Shown: positions 8,961-17,636, counted from the stretch's first letter. The stretch: 64,000 nt of DNA from Microcaldota archaeon (GCA_021799635.1 JAJZAB010000002.1:1-64000); one strand, 5' to 3'. Numbers and translations are program-made. Notes: generated by a model not told the origin, from the sequence alone.

Positions 8961-10010
8961 ATGGCAGAAACTAAAAAAAAGCAAAAGGCTAGCGAGCCCG
9001 TATTCATAATAAAGCCGGCGCTGAAGCGCGGAGGGCTTGACTACCTGCACATCTCGCTCATTGCCCTGGTTTTGGTACTAGTGGCCCTGGCATTCTCGCT
9101 GGCATACTTCAAGCAGGGCGTTGTGCTGGAGAACTGCCAGTACGGCATTGTCAACGGCACCTGCTCAGCCCCAAAGTACAACTCGACGCAGGCGCTCGCT
9201 GCGGCAGAGAGAGTACTGGCAAGCTACGCCTATGTAAATTCATCCCTGTCCCTGTTGCCGTACTATTCAGAAGTGGGCCTGGCCAACGTTTCCTTCATCC
9301 AGTCAGAAAACGAATGGTTTATCCAAATACCTTACGAGGACCCACTCCTGAACTACAAGACATTTTACGTCTCAATGCTGCTATCCGGGAACAATTTGAC
9401 ACTGGTGCAGCCGTTCCTGCAGACGGTCAAGCCCGTCAGCTATACCAACAACAGCGTAGTATCATTAGGCGTAGTGAACATATCCGGCAGGGTGCTGTGC
9501 ACGACCAAAACGCCCATCCCCGTATACCTGATGGTAGATCCATATGCACCGGGTGCGATGCAGAGCATAAACAACGCAATAAACCTTTCGGATAGCCTAA
9601 GAAACAGCATAAACATGAGCTACAAGATAATATTCACGAACTACTCAAGAAGCTTCTATTCAGGGTACGGCACCGGCACAACCCAAGACCTGGGCAGGTA
9701 CCTCCTCTGCACGTCATCGCAGAAGGATTTCGCAGGCTACGTCGCAAACCTGAGCAAGGTGTTCGTAGGCAGGCCCCTGGACAACCTTACACTATACCAG
9801 ACTGCAGAAGGCTCAGGCATCAACCTCACAATGCTCAGCGCCTGCATGGACAACAGCACCCAGACACTACAGTTTCAAGCAAGCCTTGCGCAGCTTTACA
9901 ACATAGTATCTACACCGCAGTACGTTGTCGACTGCAAGTATTCTGCAATACCGCAAACGGTTGGCGAGGCGATAAACTATACGCTTGATAGCTTGAACCA
10001 GTCCAGCTGA
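8961..10010 (+). CDS. Membrane-anchored DsbA-like thioredoxin-fold protein without CxxC
   Basis: A 349-residue protein with a Lys-rich cytoplasmic N-terminus, one membrane anchor (about residues 28-50) and a large extracytoplasmic part rich in N-x-S/T sequons. From about residue 175 it resembles a DsbA/thioredoxin fold: a strand PVYLMVDPYAPGAM where the CxxC helix should start, a helical region with LLCTSSQKDFAGYV, and STPQYVVDCK in the place of the cis-proline strand. The usual active-site cysteine pair is replaced by DPYAPGA, so a redox role through CxxC is unlikely; other cysteines are present. It could be a chaperone-like or structural relative. The start is 71 bases after tRNA-Arg. Confidence 0.7.
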   Translation: MAETKKKQKASEPVFIIKPALKRGGLDYLHISLIALVLVLVALAFSLAYFKQGVVLENCQYGIVNGTCSAPKYNSTQALAAAERVLASYAYVNSSLSLLPYYSEVGLANVSFIQSENEWFIQIPYEDPLLNYKTFYVSMLLSGNNLTLVQPFLQTVKPVSYTNNSVVSLGVVNISGRVLCTTKTPIPVYLMVDPYAPGAMQSINNAINLSDSLRNSINMSYKIIFTNYSRSFYSGYGTGTTQDLGRYLLCTSSQKDFAGYVANLSKVFVGRPLDNLTLYQTAEGSGINLTMLSACMDNSTQTLQFQASLAQLYNIVSTPQYVVDCKYSAIPQTVGEAINYTLDSLNQSS

Positions 10011-10035
10011 ATAGGTGCTGCATAGTTGGTAATAC

Positions 10036-10518
10036 ATGGCCCACATGATTGTTGGCGTAGATCCAGGCAAGACTTCAGCCATAGCGTGCATAGGCCTTGA
10101 CGGTAAGCTCATAGGCACCGCGCACAAGAGCCAGGCCGGTGCAGGCTGGATCATAGAGAGCATAAGCGAGCTCGGAACGCCGTCCATCGTTGCCGTAGAC
10201 AAAAAAACGCCGAGCAAAATAGCCGAAAGGGTCAATGCGGCTTTCCATTCAAGGATGTTCATACCTGATAAGGACATATCAACTGCGGAGAAGAGGCCTG
10301 CAGCAGCGGCCGCTGGCATAAAGAACCAGCACGAGAGGGATGCGTACGCAGCCGCAATCAAGGCCTACAACGCATACGCGAACAAGCTCAAGCAGGCAGA
10401 GCGCATATCAAAAGAAATGAAAGTAAGCGAAAGTAGCATTGACGCGATAAAAGCGAAAGTTCTGGACAGGTATTCCGTAAAGGAGGCCATAGAAGGAAGA
10501 AAGGCCAACAGGGCATAA
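10036..10518 (+). CDS. DUF460-family RNase H-fold protein
   Basis: An archaeal protein of the DUF460 type, with a RNase H/RuvC-like fold. Seen here are IVGVDPGKTSAIACIGLDG at the N-terminus (acidic residue on strand 1), GTPSIVAVDKKTPSK, an MFIPDKDISTAEKR strand and the conserved end NQHERDAYAAAIKAYNAY. Members are often longer with extra coiled-coil; this copy has 160 residues and keeps only the core and a helical tail. The nuclease activity of the family is not established. The start is preceded by GGTAAT at 10029. It follows the DsbA-like gene by 25 bases. Confidence 0.8.
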   Translation: MAHMIVGVDPGKTSAIACIGLDGKLIGTAHKSQAGAGWIIESISELGTPSIVAVDKKTPSKIAERVNAAFHSRMFIPDKDISTAEKRPAAAAAGIKNQHERDAYAAAIKAYNAYANKLKQAERISKEMKVSESSIDAIKAKVLDRYSVKEAIEGRKANRA

Positions 10519-10632
10519 AAAGGCCAGTGATGCCCGCCGCAATGGCCCTGAGAACTCCATACAAGCAAATCCATAAAGTCTGAAATGCACCAGTTTCAAT
10601 CATCGCTCGCGATGTTAAATTAAGTGATGTAG

Positions 10633-11430
10633 TTGCATAGGTCAAAATCAAAGGCTGCCAGGCAGGTGTCGTCTAGAATAACCTCCTTGGAGATAAGGTC
10701 GCGATCAAACGCGCTTCCTGTGAAGAGTCTCATATATGCAATCAGCCACGCGCTGAACGACCCGAATATAAAAAGAGAGGTGAGCAACAATGGCATCAGC
10801 CACAGGGCAAGCACGCTTTCAAGGCACATCTCAAGGCTGTGCAGAATCTCAGACGCGCTGTGCCGCGCCGGGATGGTCAACCCCGATGCAATGTACTCCA
10901 CGCTCCGCGCAGCTACGACTTCATACGTCAACTTTTTCTATTCCATGAAGCAGAGCACGCTCAACGGTTTTATAGAGCAGTTTTACCTCACAGACGTATG
11001 CAGGAGGGTCAGGCCGGAGAACAACCTCCTGGTGATGCCGGCGCTCATGGCTACGAAGAAAGATAATAGGAGAAAGGTGTCGGCGCACATACTGAACAAC
11101 CTTTACCGCATGCCCATAAATTTCGTATACAAGAACAGCAAGGCGGCAATGCACGTGGAGCTGCTCGAGCAGTCCCTCTCAGCAAAGAGCATATCAGATT
11201 CAGACCTTGATAGGTTCTCCGACTCCCTGAAGCGCTTGGACTTGCTGGTCGAGTCCATAAAGAACGGGAACGTGAATCCCACCGCTGACGAGGATGTGAA
11301 GGAGCATTTCATCGATTTGGTAGTGAATATGTCGCACGGCAGCGACATAGGCATTGCAGATTTCATAAATGAAAAACTCTCACAAAACACCACGGGCATC
11401 GATTCGGCTAAGAGGATAATAAGGAAGTGA
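10633..11430 (+). CDS. Helical protein of unknown function
   Basis: A 265-residue, mostly helical and basic protein, with no membrane segment, signal peptide or catalytic motif that I recognise. Its codon use is like the core genes, so it is probably real. The ORF opens with TTG at 10633; the first in-frame ATG lies about 80 residues in, so the true start is uncertain. It ends 65 bases before tRNA-Glu. The 114-base gap upstream holds no evident gene. Confidence 0.55.
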   Translation: MHRSKSKAARQVSSRITSLEIRSRSNALPVKSLIYAISHALNDPNIKREVSNNGISHRASTLSRHISRLCRISDALCRAGMVNPDAMYSTLRAATTSYVNFFYSMKQSTLNGFIEQFYLTDVCRRVRPENNLLVMPALMATKKDNRRKVSAHILNNLYRMPINFVYKNSKAAMHVELLEQSLSAKSISDSDLDRFSDSLKRLDLLVESIKNGNVNPTADEDVKEHFIDLVVNMSHGSDIGIADFINEKLSQNTTGIDSAKRIIRK

Positions 11431-11494
11431 CCAAGCCAATTTATATTTTGTTGGATATATGTCTAGGTAAATGCAGAAGCGTCCGCAGCGTCAG

Positions 11495-11569
11495 GCTCCG
11501 ATCGTCTAGCTCGGTCAAGGACACGGCCCTCTCAAGGCTGAAACTCGGGTTCAAATCCCGATCGGAGCA
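11495..11569 (+). tRNA. tRNA-Glu (anticodon CTC)
   Basis: Acceptor GCTCCGA pairs with TCGGAGC, with A as discriminator. The anticodon stem CGGCC/GGCTG holds loop CTCTCAA, giving CTC (glutamate). The T arm is CTCGGGTTCAAATCCCGA. No CCA is encoded. An AT-rich accessory patch begins immediately after its 3' end, which suggests an integration site. Confidence 0.93.
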
Positions 11570-11580
11570 AATAAGATTCG

Positions 11581-11640
11581 GGGTTATATATAAAAGCCAC
11601 AAATGTCCCCCTTCTCTAACATAGTTTTAGCATGGAGACG
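11581..11640 (+). repeat. Post-tRNA box A (TATA-containing repeat)
   Basis: Eleven bases after tRNA-Glu lies GGGTTATATATAAAAGCC, then AAATGTCCCC and CTCTAACATAGTTTTAG. The same ordered elements, nearly identical, follow the tRNA-Pro fragment at 55911-55970, and weaker versions lie at 52141 and 53191. The TATATATAAA is a strong archaeal promoter-like element. The role of the box is unknown. Confidence 0.7.
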
Positions 11641-11664
11641 GTATGAGAAAGAGAGGATGTTTTT

Positions 11665-11940
11665 TTATCTAGGGATGTAGTTCATTACAAAATCAATTAG
11701 AGAATCCGCTCCAAAAGGTTCTAACCCAATAAATATTGAATCTATAGCCAGCAAAACAATGAAGATAACTGATACATTGTAAAAGGTATTTTCAAAACTC
11801 TGACCATTAAAGTAGTTAGGCATGCCTGAAAAATAAGAATTAACTATTTGAAGTCCGTACCCTATCACAGTAAAGATTACAACTCCGCAAAATGCAATGA
11901 GGAGGTGTTTTCCTAATGTCTTGAGCTTTTCAATGTCCAT
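11665..11940 (-). CDS. Small two-TM membrane protein in the accessory patch
   Basis: A 91-residue protein with two hydrophobic helices (about residues 12-34 and 55-74) and a polar loop rich in Asn, Tyr and Phe between them. Codon use is AT-rich, unlike the flanking core genes, in line with a horizontally acquired patch after tRNA-Glu. No family recognised. Confidence 0.5.
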   Translation of the reverse strand: MDIEKLKTLGKHLLIAFCGVVIFTVIGYGLQIVNSYFSGMPNYFNGQSFENTFYNVSVIFIVLLAIDSIFIGLEPFGADSLIDFVMNYIPR

Positions 11941-11988
11941 ATTCTCACAGTATTTTCATCAACTTCTTTAATGTTTTCCTCTCTAACT

Positions 11989-12270
11989 CTATCTTCTTTC
12001 TTCTTTTATTCTTTTCTTCAATCTAAACAAGTGCCTCTTTGATAATCCAATACGTCTAGCGTCTTTTGTAGTCATATTCTTGATAACACCTGTTATCTTT
12101 TGCTCTGTTTTGTTGTCGTAGATAACATAATCATTATCAGAAACACCGATAACTTCGCTTTCCTCTAGGTTGTTTGATTCTTTGCCGATGTGTTCAATAT
12201 CATTGATAACGATTTGTTTCCGTCTTAGCTCCCCTATATAGCCATCGTACTTGCCATAGTTATGATCCAT
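11989..12270 (-). CDS. Small protein with basic HTH-like C-terminus
   Basis: A 93-residue, charged and AT-rich ORF. The C-terminal third (MTTKDARRIGLSKRHLFRLKKRIK) reads as a helix-turn-helix followed by a basic helix. Similar endings occur in archaeal mobile-element and defence proteins, but I cannot name a family. It is on the same strand as the small membrane protein 48 bases downstream and diverges from the GNAT gene, which fits a regulatory role in this patch. Confidence 0.5.
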   Translation of the reverse strand: MDHNYGKYDGYIGELRRKQIVINDIEHIGKESNNLEESEVIGVSDNDYVIYDNKTEQKITGVIKNMTTKDARRIGLSKRHLFRLKKRIKEERR

Positions 12271-12330
12271 GTAGCTAAAGAGGAATTCTACAGAACCAAG
12301 CTTTTAAACTTTTCTTGACGTATTTATATC

Positions 12331-12744
12331 ATGGCGATAAAGATTACTTGGGCTACAACCAAAGACGTTGATAAATTATATGACTTAGATAAAATAGCCC
12401 ATAAAGAGAACAAATTCTGGAATGTACAGACAAAAGCTAGTTTCAGAAAGATTATAAAGAAGTCTAAATTTTTGACAATAATAGCATTTAATAACAATAA
12501 ACCAGTAGGCTATTTGCAATCAGGCATGAAAAACACAAAGATACATTTATGGATAGAAAATATATTTGTAGTAAAGAAATATAGGAGAAAGGGCATAGCA
12601 AGACTATTAGTGAAAAGGTTTACATCCCATTGGAAGAGCAGAGTTGAAAATATTGTATTGATAACATCTGATAGAAACCTCAGAATATTCAAGAGACTTG
12701 GATTTAAAAAGGAAATGAATTATATGAACTATAAGAAAAAATGA
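12331..12744 (+). CDS. GNAT-family N-acetyltransferase
   Basis: A 137-residue acetyltransferase of the Gcn5-related family, using acetyl-CoA. It shows the fold-defining motif A strand and loop WIENIFVVKKYRRKGIARLLV (acetyl-CoA pyrophosphate binding at RRKGIA) and a C-terminal RIFKRLGFKKE, as in many GNAT enzymes. Length is normal. The acceptor substrate is unknown. The gene is AT-rich and has a TATA-like TATTTATATC just before the ATG, which suggests a leaderless message. It belongs to the accessory patch after tRNA-Glu. Confidence 0.85.
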   Translation: MAIKITWATTKDVDKLYDLDKIAHKENKFWNVQTKASFRKIIKKSKFLTIIAFNNNKPVGYLQSGMKNTKIHLWIENIFVVKKYRRKGIARLLVKRFTSHWKSRVENIVLITSDRNLRIFKRLGFKKEMNYMNYKKK

Positions 12745-12896
12745 AGTGCAAAACCTGTGCTATGTAAAGTTTCCAACCTTATTCTGGTTAACTGTTTCAA
12801 TTCGGTAATTTCCTTTTCTGATACACCGCTGAAAAATAAAGAAATATTTCCTCTACTTAACAAATATTGTTATATAATTCCCAATTCATAAGGTCG

Positions 12897-12957
12897 TTAA
12901 TGTTCATCGCAGAATGAACATGTCCCAGGGGTCTTAAAAATCCCTGCGTTTTTGTTG
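12897..12957 (+). ncRNA. Candidate small structured RNA
   Basis: No ORF lies between the GNAT and FkbM genes. There is a TATA-like TTATATAA at 12870, and about 27 bases later a perfect hairpin TGTTCAT-CGCAGA-ATGAACA (12901-12920), then a second hairpin CAGGG/CCCTG (12926-12946) running into TTTTTG. Promoter, two stems and a T-run in this spacing suggest a short transcript. No RNA family recognised. Confidence 0.4.
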
Positions 12958-13024
12958 GATTATTTGACACCCAACCTCAATGTTATTAATATAAATATCA
13001 AAAAAGCAAGCAAATACTGATTTG

Positions 13025-13972
13025 ATGGCATCGCATTCAAAAGACATAAAACCTTCCGACAGGATATTCGGTAGCCTAGTTTTTGTCTACAGGCTCTTTA
13101 AAAGCAGCTTTGATTATTCTATTATATCATACATACTGCTGGAGAATTGGTATGACGCGATAATGGTTAGAGGAGGGCTTAGGAAGGAATTTGTCCCAAA
13201 GCCCAGGAGGAAGCCGATACACAATTCCCCTTCAGGCAAGCTAATCGGCCTCTACGCCTCCAACCTGGGCGATTGCATAATAAGCGGGGACCGGATACGC
13301 TTAAACTACAGGGGAAAAGAGATTCTCTTCTATTTTAAGAATTACTACCAGCTAGTCACTACGCTTACGGGCATAAAGGAGCAGTTTATCGAAGGACAGT
13401 ATTCCCAAGTAAAGGTAAAAGGATATACTGTGCTTGACATAGGCGCAAGCGTATGCGACAGCGCCATATTCTTTGCAGTAAACGGCGCCAAAAAAGTTAT
13501 AACGCTAGAGCCTTACCCGTTTGCCTATGAAACAGGGAAAAGGAACATAGGGCTGAACGGCATGGGTAACAAGATAAAGCTAATGAATTGCGCCTGCAGG
13601 GCAAAAAGCGGAGTTGCGATTATAGACCCAAAGTTCCAGAACAATGACAGGGACTCAATCAGATACAGCAAAATGGGTGCAAGAATACCTGTTACTACGC
13701 TGGACGCGCTAGTCAGGGACTGGAAGATAAATGACGGCGTCCTTAAGATAGACTGCGAGGGCTATGAATACGAGATAGTAGAGGGCGCTAGCATATCAAT
13801 CCTAAGGAAGTTTAGGTCCATTGTCATGGAATACCACTACGGGTTCAGGAGCATCGAGGAAAAACTGAAAAAGAGCGGATTCGCAGTTAGGCATACAAAC
13901 CCATTCTACATGCCAAAAGTGGATGACAAGGTCGACGTCCTGTGCGGCCTTATCTTTGCTGAAAGGATATAG
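13025..13972 (+). CDS. FkbM-family methyltransferase
   Basis: A SAM-dependent O-methyltransferase of the FkbM type, commonly found in glycan or lipid modification. The SAM-binding motif I is VLDIGASVCDSAIFF (about residue 138), followed by KVITLEPYPFAYE, and the family hallmark VTTLDALV...VLKIDCEGYEYEIVEGA is complete. There are 315 residues from the ATG at 13025; the track start TTG at 13022 adds one. The N-terminal 100 residues are not part of the family core and may bind a partner or acceptor. It is transcribed toward the thioredoxin gene. Confidence 0.9.
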   Translation: MASHSKDIKPSDRIFGSLVFVYRLFKSSFDYSIISYILLENWYDAIMVRGGLRKEFVPKPRRKPIHNSPSGKLIGLYASNLGDCIISGDRIRLNYRGKEILFYFKNYYQLVTTLTGIKEQFIEGQYSQVKVKGYTVLDIGASVCDSAIFFAVNGAKKVITLEPYPFAYETGKRNIGLNGMGNKIKLMNCACRAKSGVAIIDPKFQNNDRDSIRYSKMGARIPVTTLDALVRDWKINDGVLKIDCEGYEYEIVEGASISILRKFRSIVMEYHYGFRSIEEKLKKSGFAVRHTNPFYMPKVDDKVDVLCGLIFAERI

Positions 13973-14059
13973 TTGGCCCACGGGCCATTAGATCAGCCTC
14001 CAGCCCAAAGCCCGAAAGGAACGCATAAATATTTTTCATGCCTAATTATAAATGATTGG

Positions 14060-14380
14060 ATGGATAACCTCAATGAAAAAGATATAGATAAATTTATCAA
14101 GAAAAGGGATGCCACAACCGTGCTATTCTACGCTGACTGGTGCCCCTTCTGCAGGAAATTTAAGCCGATATTTGAGAACTACGAAAAAGCAGCAAATGCA
14201 AGGTTTGGAGAGGCAAAAATCAACGAAGATGATAATCCGATGTGGGATAGGTTCAGCATAAGTGTAATACCCACGCTGGTGGCGTTCAAAAATGGCAAAG
14301 CGGTGGCTAGGAGGGACGGCGTGGCCGGAGTTGGCTTAAGCGAAACAGACCTAAAGTCAATAATGGATGAAATCCAATGA
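14060..14380 (+). CDS. trxA: Thioredoxin
   Basis: A small thiol-disulphide oxidoreductase with active site WCPFC in the context YADWCPFCRKFKP, and the cis-proline strand VIPTLVAFKNGK. The track starts this ORF at TTG 13973, but the first 29 residues do not belong to the family. The ATG at 14060 gives 106 residues, the normal thioredoxin length, and lies about 30 bases after a TATA element ATAAATATTTTT, fitting a leaderless transcript. The likely reductase partner, TrxB, is at 38.5 kb. WCPFC is a variant of the usual WCGPC. Confidence 0.9.
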   Translation: MDNLNEKDIDKFIKKRDATTVLFYADWCPFCRKFKPIFENYEKAANARFGEAKINEDDNPMWDRFSISVIPTLVAFKNGKAVARRDGVAGVGLSETDLKSIMDEIQ

Positions 14381-14927
14381 ACCGTTGATATGCGCCAGCA
14401 TTCAGGGAAGAGTCGCCGGCTTTGCCAATCGACCAATGGTTACCATGGTCTTACAAAATGCAAACCAGGGCACATCTACAAACTCGTCAGCATCAGCGGA
14501 GTATGATAAAGGCAGCGAGCACCACAGCGGACTTTTCAGGAAGTTCAAAACTGTAAAGTCTTCAGTGCTGGATGGACTAGACCGCGCCGCTCTCCTGCTG
14601 CTCAGGAACGAAACTGTATTTGGCGCGGCGAAGAAAGTTGATGAATTCATAAGCGTTGCGACCGACCACAGGCCGCTGGCTGCGCTGGCGCTGCTTGACA
14701 TAGACCTTCCGGTGGCATTTCCAATAGCTGCCGAAGCGATACGCGGCGCATACGGCTACAGGCAGATGATCGGTCCTGTAGAGGTTACAGACATAGCTGC
14801 CCTTTTCGCATTCGAGTACGCGGTGGTAAGCGGATCGGTAGCTGCATACAAAAAGCTGAGATCGCATTTTATTTCGATTTACTGCAATAGCGGCTCCGCG
14901 CCGCACGGTGATGGGAGGTCGGGTTAG
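14367..14927 (+). CDS. Protein of unknown function
   Basis: A 186-residue ORF overlapping the thioredoxin end by 14 bases and the GH15-like gene end by 4 bases. In-frame ATGs at 14436 and 14445 could be the true start, removing the overlap with trxA. The body is Ala-rich and helical (LDGLDRAALLLLRN, RPLAALALLDIDLPVAFPIAAEAI) without a clear membrane span. Codon use is like core genes. No family recognised. Confidence 0.45.
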   Translation: MKSNEPLICASIQGRVAGFANRPMVTMVLQNANQGTSTNSSASAEYDKGSEHHSGLFRKFKTVKSSVLDGLDRAALLLLRNETVFGAAKKVDEFISVATDHRPLAALALLDIDLPVAFPIAAEAIRGAYGYRQMIGPVEVTDIAALFAFEYAVVSGSVAAYKKLRSHFISIYCNSGSAPHGDGRSG

Positions 14928-16291
14928 TTGCGCAGCAACCCCTGGCGCTTCTCGTGTACATATCCGGTAGCGCCAAGATATTCTACAGTCGCATCTATCC
15001 GCGCAGCGTAGGACCAGGCGAGCCTCTGGATTGGCTCTCCGCAGTTTTCTTCAAGGTCCCTCATTCCGCGCGTGCTGCCAGGATTCGCAGGATCAACTAT
15101 TTCCTGCTCAGGTAGGAAATTTTTGTACTTGCGCGCAACATAATTTATCCTTGACACAGCATCAATGAAGTTGCCGCTCCATGAAGAGAGTATTGACCTT
15201 TCGAAAAGCAGATTGAGCCAACGCCCTCCAGTAAAATACTCATCACCCCTGTACCTTATAGGCGCGTAGTTCCCGTTGAACAGGTCTGAGTCAATTTTTG
15301 CCATTGTGGACTTGACTACGCCGTCCCCAAGCTCCATATCTCCTATACCAAACCTTGTGAATATGAACATATCCTCTCCGTTCACCCCGGAACGCGGGGA
15401 CTGTTCTGTGAAGGGCTCCCTGGACCCGTAGAGGATATTGTTGTGGACGTGCTTCCTCAGGAAACCAATCGGTCCCCTCCCATCCTTGCCTACGTAGAAA
15501 TCCGATATGCTGTCCAAGCTGCCATGGGTCATGTCCAGCAACCCTGCATCGATGAAATACCTAAGCGACCTGAAGCCTGAGTGGACTGCTGCGATGTCAT
15601 AGGAATGGAGGAGGTGATTGTTTTCCTCCCACGCATTGGCGCACGGTGTCATATATATCTTACCCATGTATTCCGCCAAGAGCGGTCCGGTATTCCTTAC
15701 GAAGCTTTTCTCGTAGTCGCTCAGGCCGTCCGGGCCGCACAGCCGCGCTTCCTTCTCCAAAGCCATCAGCGCGAGCGGAACGGTGTCGTACTGCCTCAGG
15801 TTGCTGTCGATGTGCATGTGGTTCCTGTCGTCTATCGTAAACTCCCTCCCGGAGGCGCTCCTCAATTTTGCAACGTAAAGTCTGCCGGACTCGTCGACCC
15901 TGGCTGGTACGTGGCTGGCCAGCGAGTTGAACGCGGCCTTGTCCCTATCCTCAAGGCTGAGGTCCACTGCCCTCCTCATGTTCTCAGAATATTTATCTAT
16001 AACAAAGGAATGGAAGGTGTTTATCCTCCTCGCCACGCTGTGGGCTAGTACTGCCATCTTCTGGTTTGCTTCAGAATGGAATTCGGAATAGTTTAGGAGG
16101 CTAATTGCTACCCAAGACGCATCCCTAATCCAGTGCGGAGAATAAGCCTGGTAATCTGGGGAGGCTGATAGAAATCCGTTATGCCTTACCTGCGAGATAA
16201 GGTGGAGCGCGGCAGAGTCGGCTTCATGGTGCAGAGTTTTGTCTGCATCGTCATGCCTGTACGCCCTGCTGGTTACTGTGGCTGATATCAC
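14924..16291 (-). CDS. GH15-like (glucoamylase/trehalase-type) glycoside hydrolase
   Basis: A 455-residue protein that reads as an (alpha/alpha)6-barrel of the glucoamylase clan. Matching landmarks are SPHWIRDASWVAISLL near residue 52, QYDTVPLALMAL near 168, NAWEENN near 220 with a candidate catalytic acid, and the C-terminal EPIQRLAWSYAARI. Such enzymes release glucose from alpha-glucans, trehalose or related saccharides. There is no signal peptide, so action in the cytoplasm is likely, for example on a storage glucan. The exact substrate is uncertain because the family is broad. No other sugar genes are nearby. Confidence 0.75.
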   Translation of the reverse strand: MISATVTSRAYRHDDADKTLHHEADSAALHLISQVRHNGFLSASPDYQAYSPHWIRDASWVAISLLNYSEFHSEANQKMAVLAHSVARRINTFHSFVIDKYSENMRRAVDLSLEDRDKAAFNSLASHVPARVDESGRLYVAKLRSASGREFTIDDRNHMHIDSNLRQYDTVPLALMALEKEARLCGPDGLSDYEKSFVRNTGPLLAEYMGKIYMTPCANAWEENNHLLHSYDIAAVHSGFRSLRYFIDAGLLDMTHGSLDSISDFYVGKDGRGPIGFLRKHVHNNILYGSREPFTEQSPRSGVNGEDMFIFTRFGIGDMELGDGVVKSTMAKIDSDLFNGNYAPIRYRGDEYFTGGRWLNLLFERSILSSWSGNFIDAVSRINYVARKYKNFLPEQEIVDPANPGSTRGMRDLEENCGEPIQRLAWSYAARIDATVEYLGATGYVHEKRQGLLRN

Positions 16292-16394
16292 TTTTCCACT
16301 GTAGGATTATCCATGGAAAAGTTTAAAAAGAAGGGCTTTAGGCAAAAGCCCTTGGGCGTTTGAACTTTAGGGCCGGGCGTTGAAGTGCAACCAG

Positions 16395-17159
16395 CTATAT
16401 CAGGTGACCCATATGATCGCCAACCAGCCACACCGCAGCACCAAAAACTATCAGAGCAACCCCGGACCATATGTATGTGAACACACCCCCGCTGTAGTCA
16501 CCGTACAGCCACACTATAACCCCTATGGCTATCAGCGCCACTCCCAGCAGTATTAGCCTTGAGGAAGGCGCCTTCTTCTTCATCATAGATAGTGCCATAG
16601 CCACCAACACAACGCCAATGCCAAGTACCATAAGAATCAGGTTGGTTCCTATGCTGTTTGCATTGTGCTTAACTGGCGGCGCAGCCACAGATGTTGTCGG
16701 TGTGGCAGTGGCATTCTGCACGTGTCCTACAATCACCGTAAGGGTTGCGTTGCTTACTGACGGGTCGTCTCCAGTGGCGTCCAGGACTACGCTATAGATT
16801 CCGTTGCTAGTTGATGCGCTTGTAGTCAGCGTAATCAATCCGTAGAACGTTGGATTCGCGAAAGTTTTGCTCAGCGTTACGTTTATGCCTTGTGAGGCGA
16901 GCACGGCCTGGTCTACTACCGATACAGAAGTTCCCCAAGTATTTCCACTGGCAAGGCTGACTGTGTAGTTTACCGATGCGCTACCTCCTGGGGTCACGTT
17001 CAACTCGCTGGAGGAAAAGGATATGCTGGAGGTGCCGTAGCCTGCGGCCGGGAAGGCCACTCCGGCGAAAAGCGTGACTACAGTCGCGGCGAGCAAAAAC
17101 ATTGCAATATGTCTTCTATCAAACAAGAAACTACCTGTGATTAATAAAACAGCCAGCAT
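16395..17159 (-). CDS. Surface-exposed beta-sandwich protein with several TM segments
   Basis: A 254-residue protein with an N-terminal signal-anchor (about residues 17-40), an extracytoplasmic beta-rich region (SSSELNVTPGGSASVNYTVSL) resembling Ig-like or NEW3-type domains, a Thr/Ala/Pro linker (ATATPTTSVAAPP), and about three closely spaced TM helices at the C-terminus with a KKKAPSSR cytoplasmic loop. Several N-x-S/T sequons are present. The function is unknown; a cell-envelope role is inferred. The 100-base gap to the GH15-like gene contains no gene. Confidence 0.65.
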   Translation of the reverse strand: MLAVLLITGSFLFDRRHIAMFLLAATVVTLFAGVAFPAAGYGTSSISFSSSELNVTPGGSASVNYTVSLASGNTWGTSVSVVDQAVLASQGINVTLSKTFANPTFYGLITLTTSASTSNGIYSVVLDATGDDPSVSNATLTVIVGHVQNATATPTTSVAAPPVKHNANSIGTNLILMVLGIGVVLVAMALSMMKKKAPSSRLILLGVALIAIGVIVWLYGDYSGGVFTYIWSGVALIVFGAAVWLVGDHMGHLI

Positions 17160-17240
17160 TTCTATACTTGCTTTAATTTATATAATTGTTTACTTCGGAT
17201 TGATATACAAAGCTACGCCAGCGGGGAAATTGCTGCGCCG

Positions 17241-17636
17241 CTAGGCAAGCCTGGGTACCAGGAATATGGCTATCAAGAGGTTTATGAAAACTATTACAGT
17301 TATGAATACGTAGAGCCAATCCCTCTCGGCCACGAAAAGCGCTATGGAGAAGCCGACCCTAAAAACAGGCGTGGCGATCAGTATCAGTATGCCTGTCAGT
17401 ATGTAGGACAACCAGTAGAAGTAGAAAAGCCCAGACGCGACTTCCTGCAGGCTTATGTTGAGCGTTGTCACCTGGCTCGGCTTCGCTGGTATCCCCTTCA
17501 ATGGAACGCCCGGGCCGAAAACCACGAGAAGCAGCGATCCCGCAATTATGAATGCAATGCTCAGCACTACACCGAAACGCAGCAGCACGCCTATGTAACC
17601 CTCAATCTTTTCGTAATTGTTTTTGATGTTCCTCAC
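17241..17636 (-). CDS. DUF1634-like membrane protein
   Basis: A 131-residue protein with three TM helices, starting with a charged YEKIEGYIGVLLRFGVVLS segment and ending EWDWLYVF-like followed by a last TM helix. This is the pattern of DUF1634, a family usually encoded beside TauE/SafE permeases. Its start overlaps the TauE stop by four bases, so the two are translationally coupled. It probably forms an accessory subunit of that transporter, which is inference from neighbourhood. Confidence 0.75.
   Translation of the reverse strand: MRNIKNNYEKIEGYIGVLLRFGVVLSIAFIIAGSLLLVVFGPGVPLKGIPAKPSQVTTLNISLQEVASGLFYFYWLSYILTGILILIATPVFRVGFSIALFVAERDWLYVFITVIVFINLLIAIFLVPRLA

Noticed and set aside
10527-10583. 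GTGATGC...CTGA...CTGA, a possible C/D box guide RNA
   Set aside because: The C box has a mismatch and there is no C' box between the two CTGA motifs. The pattern is short enough to arise by chance.
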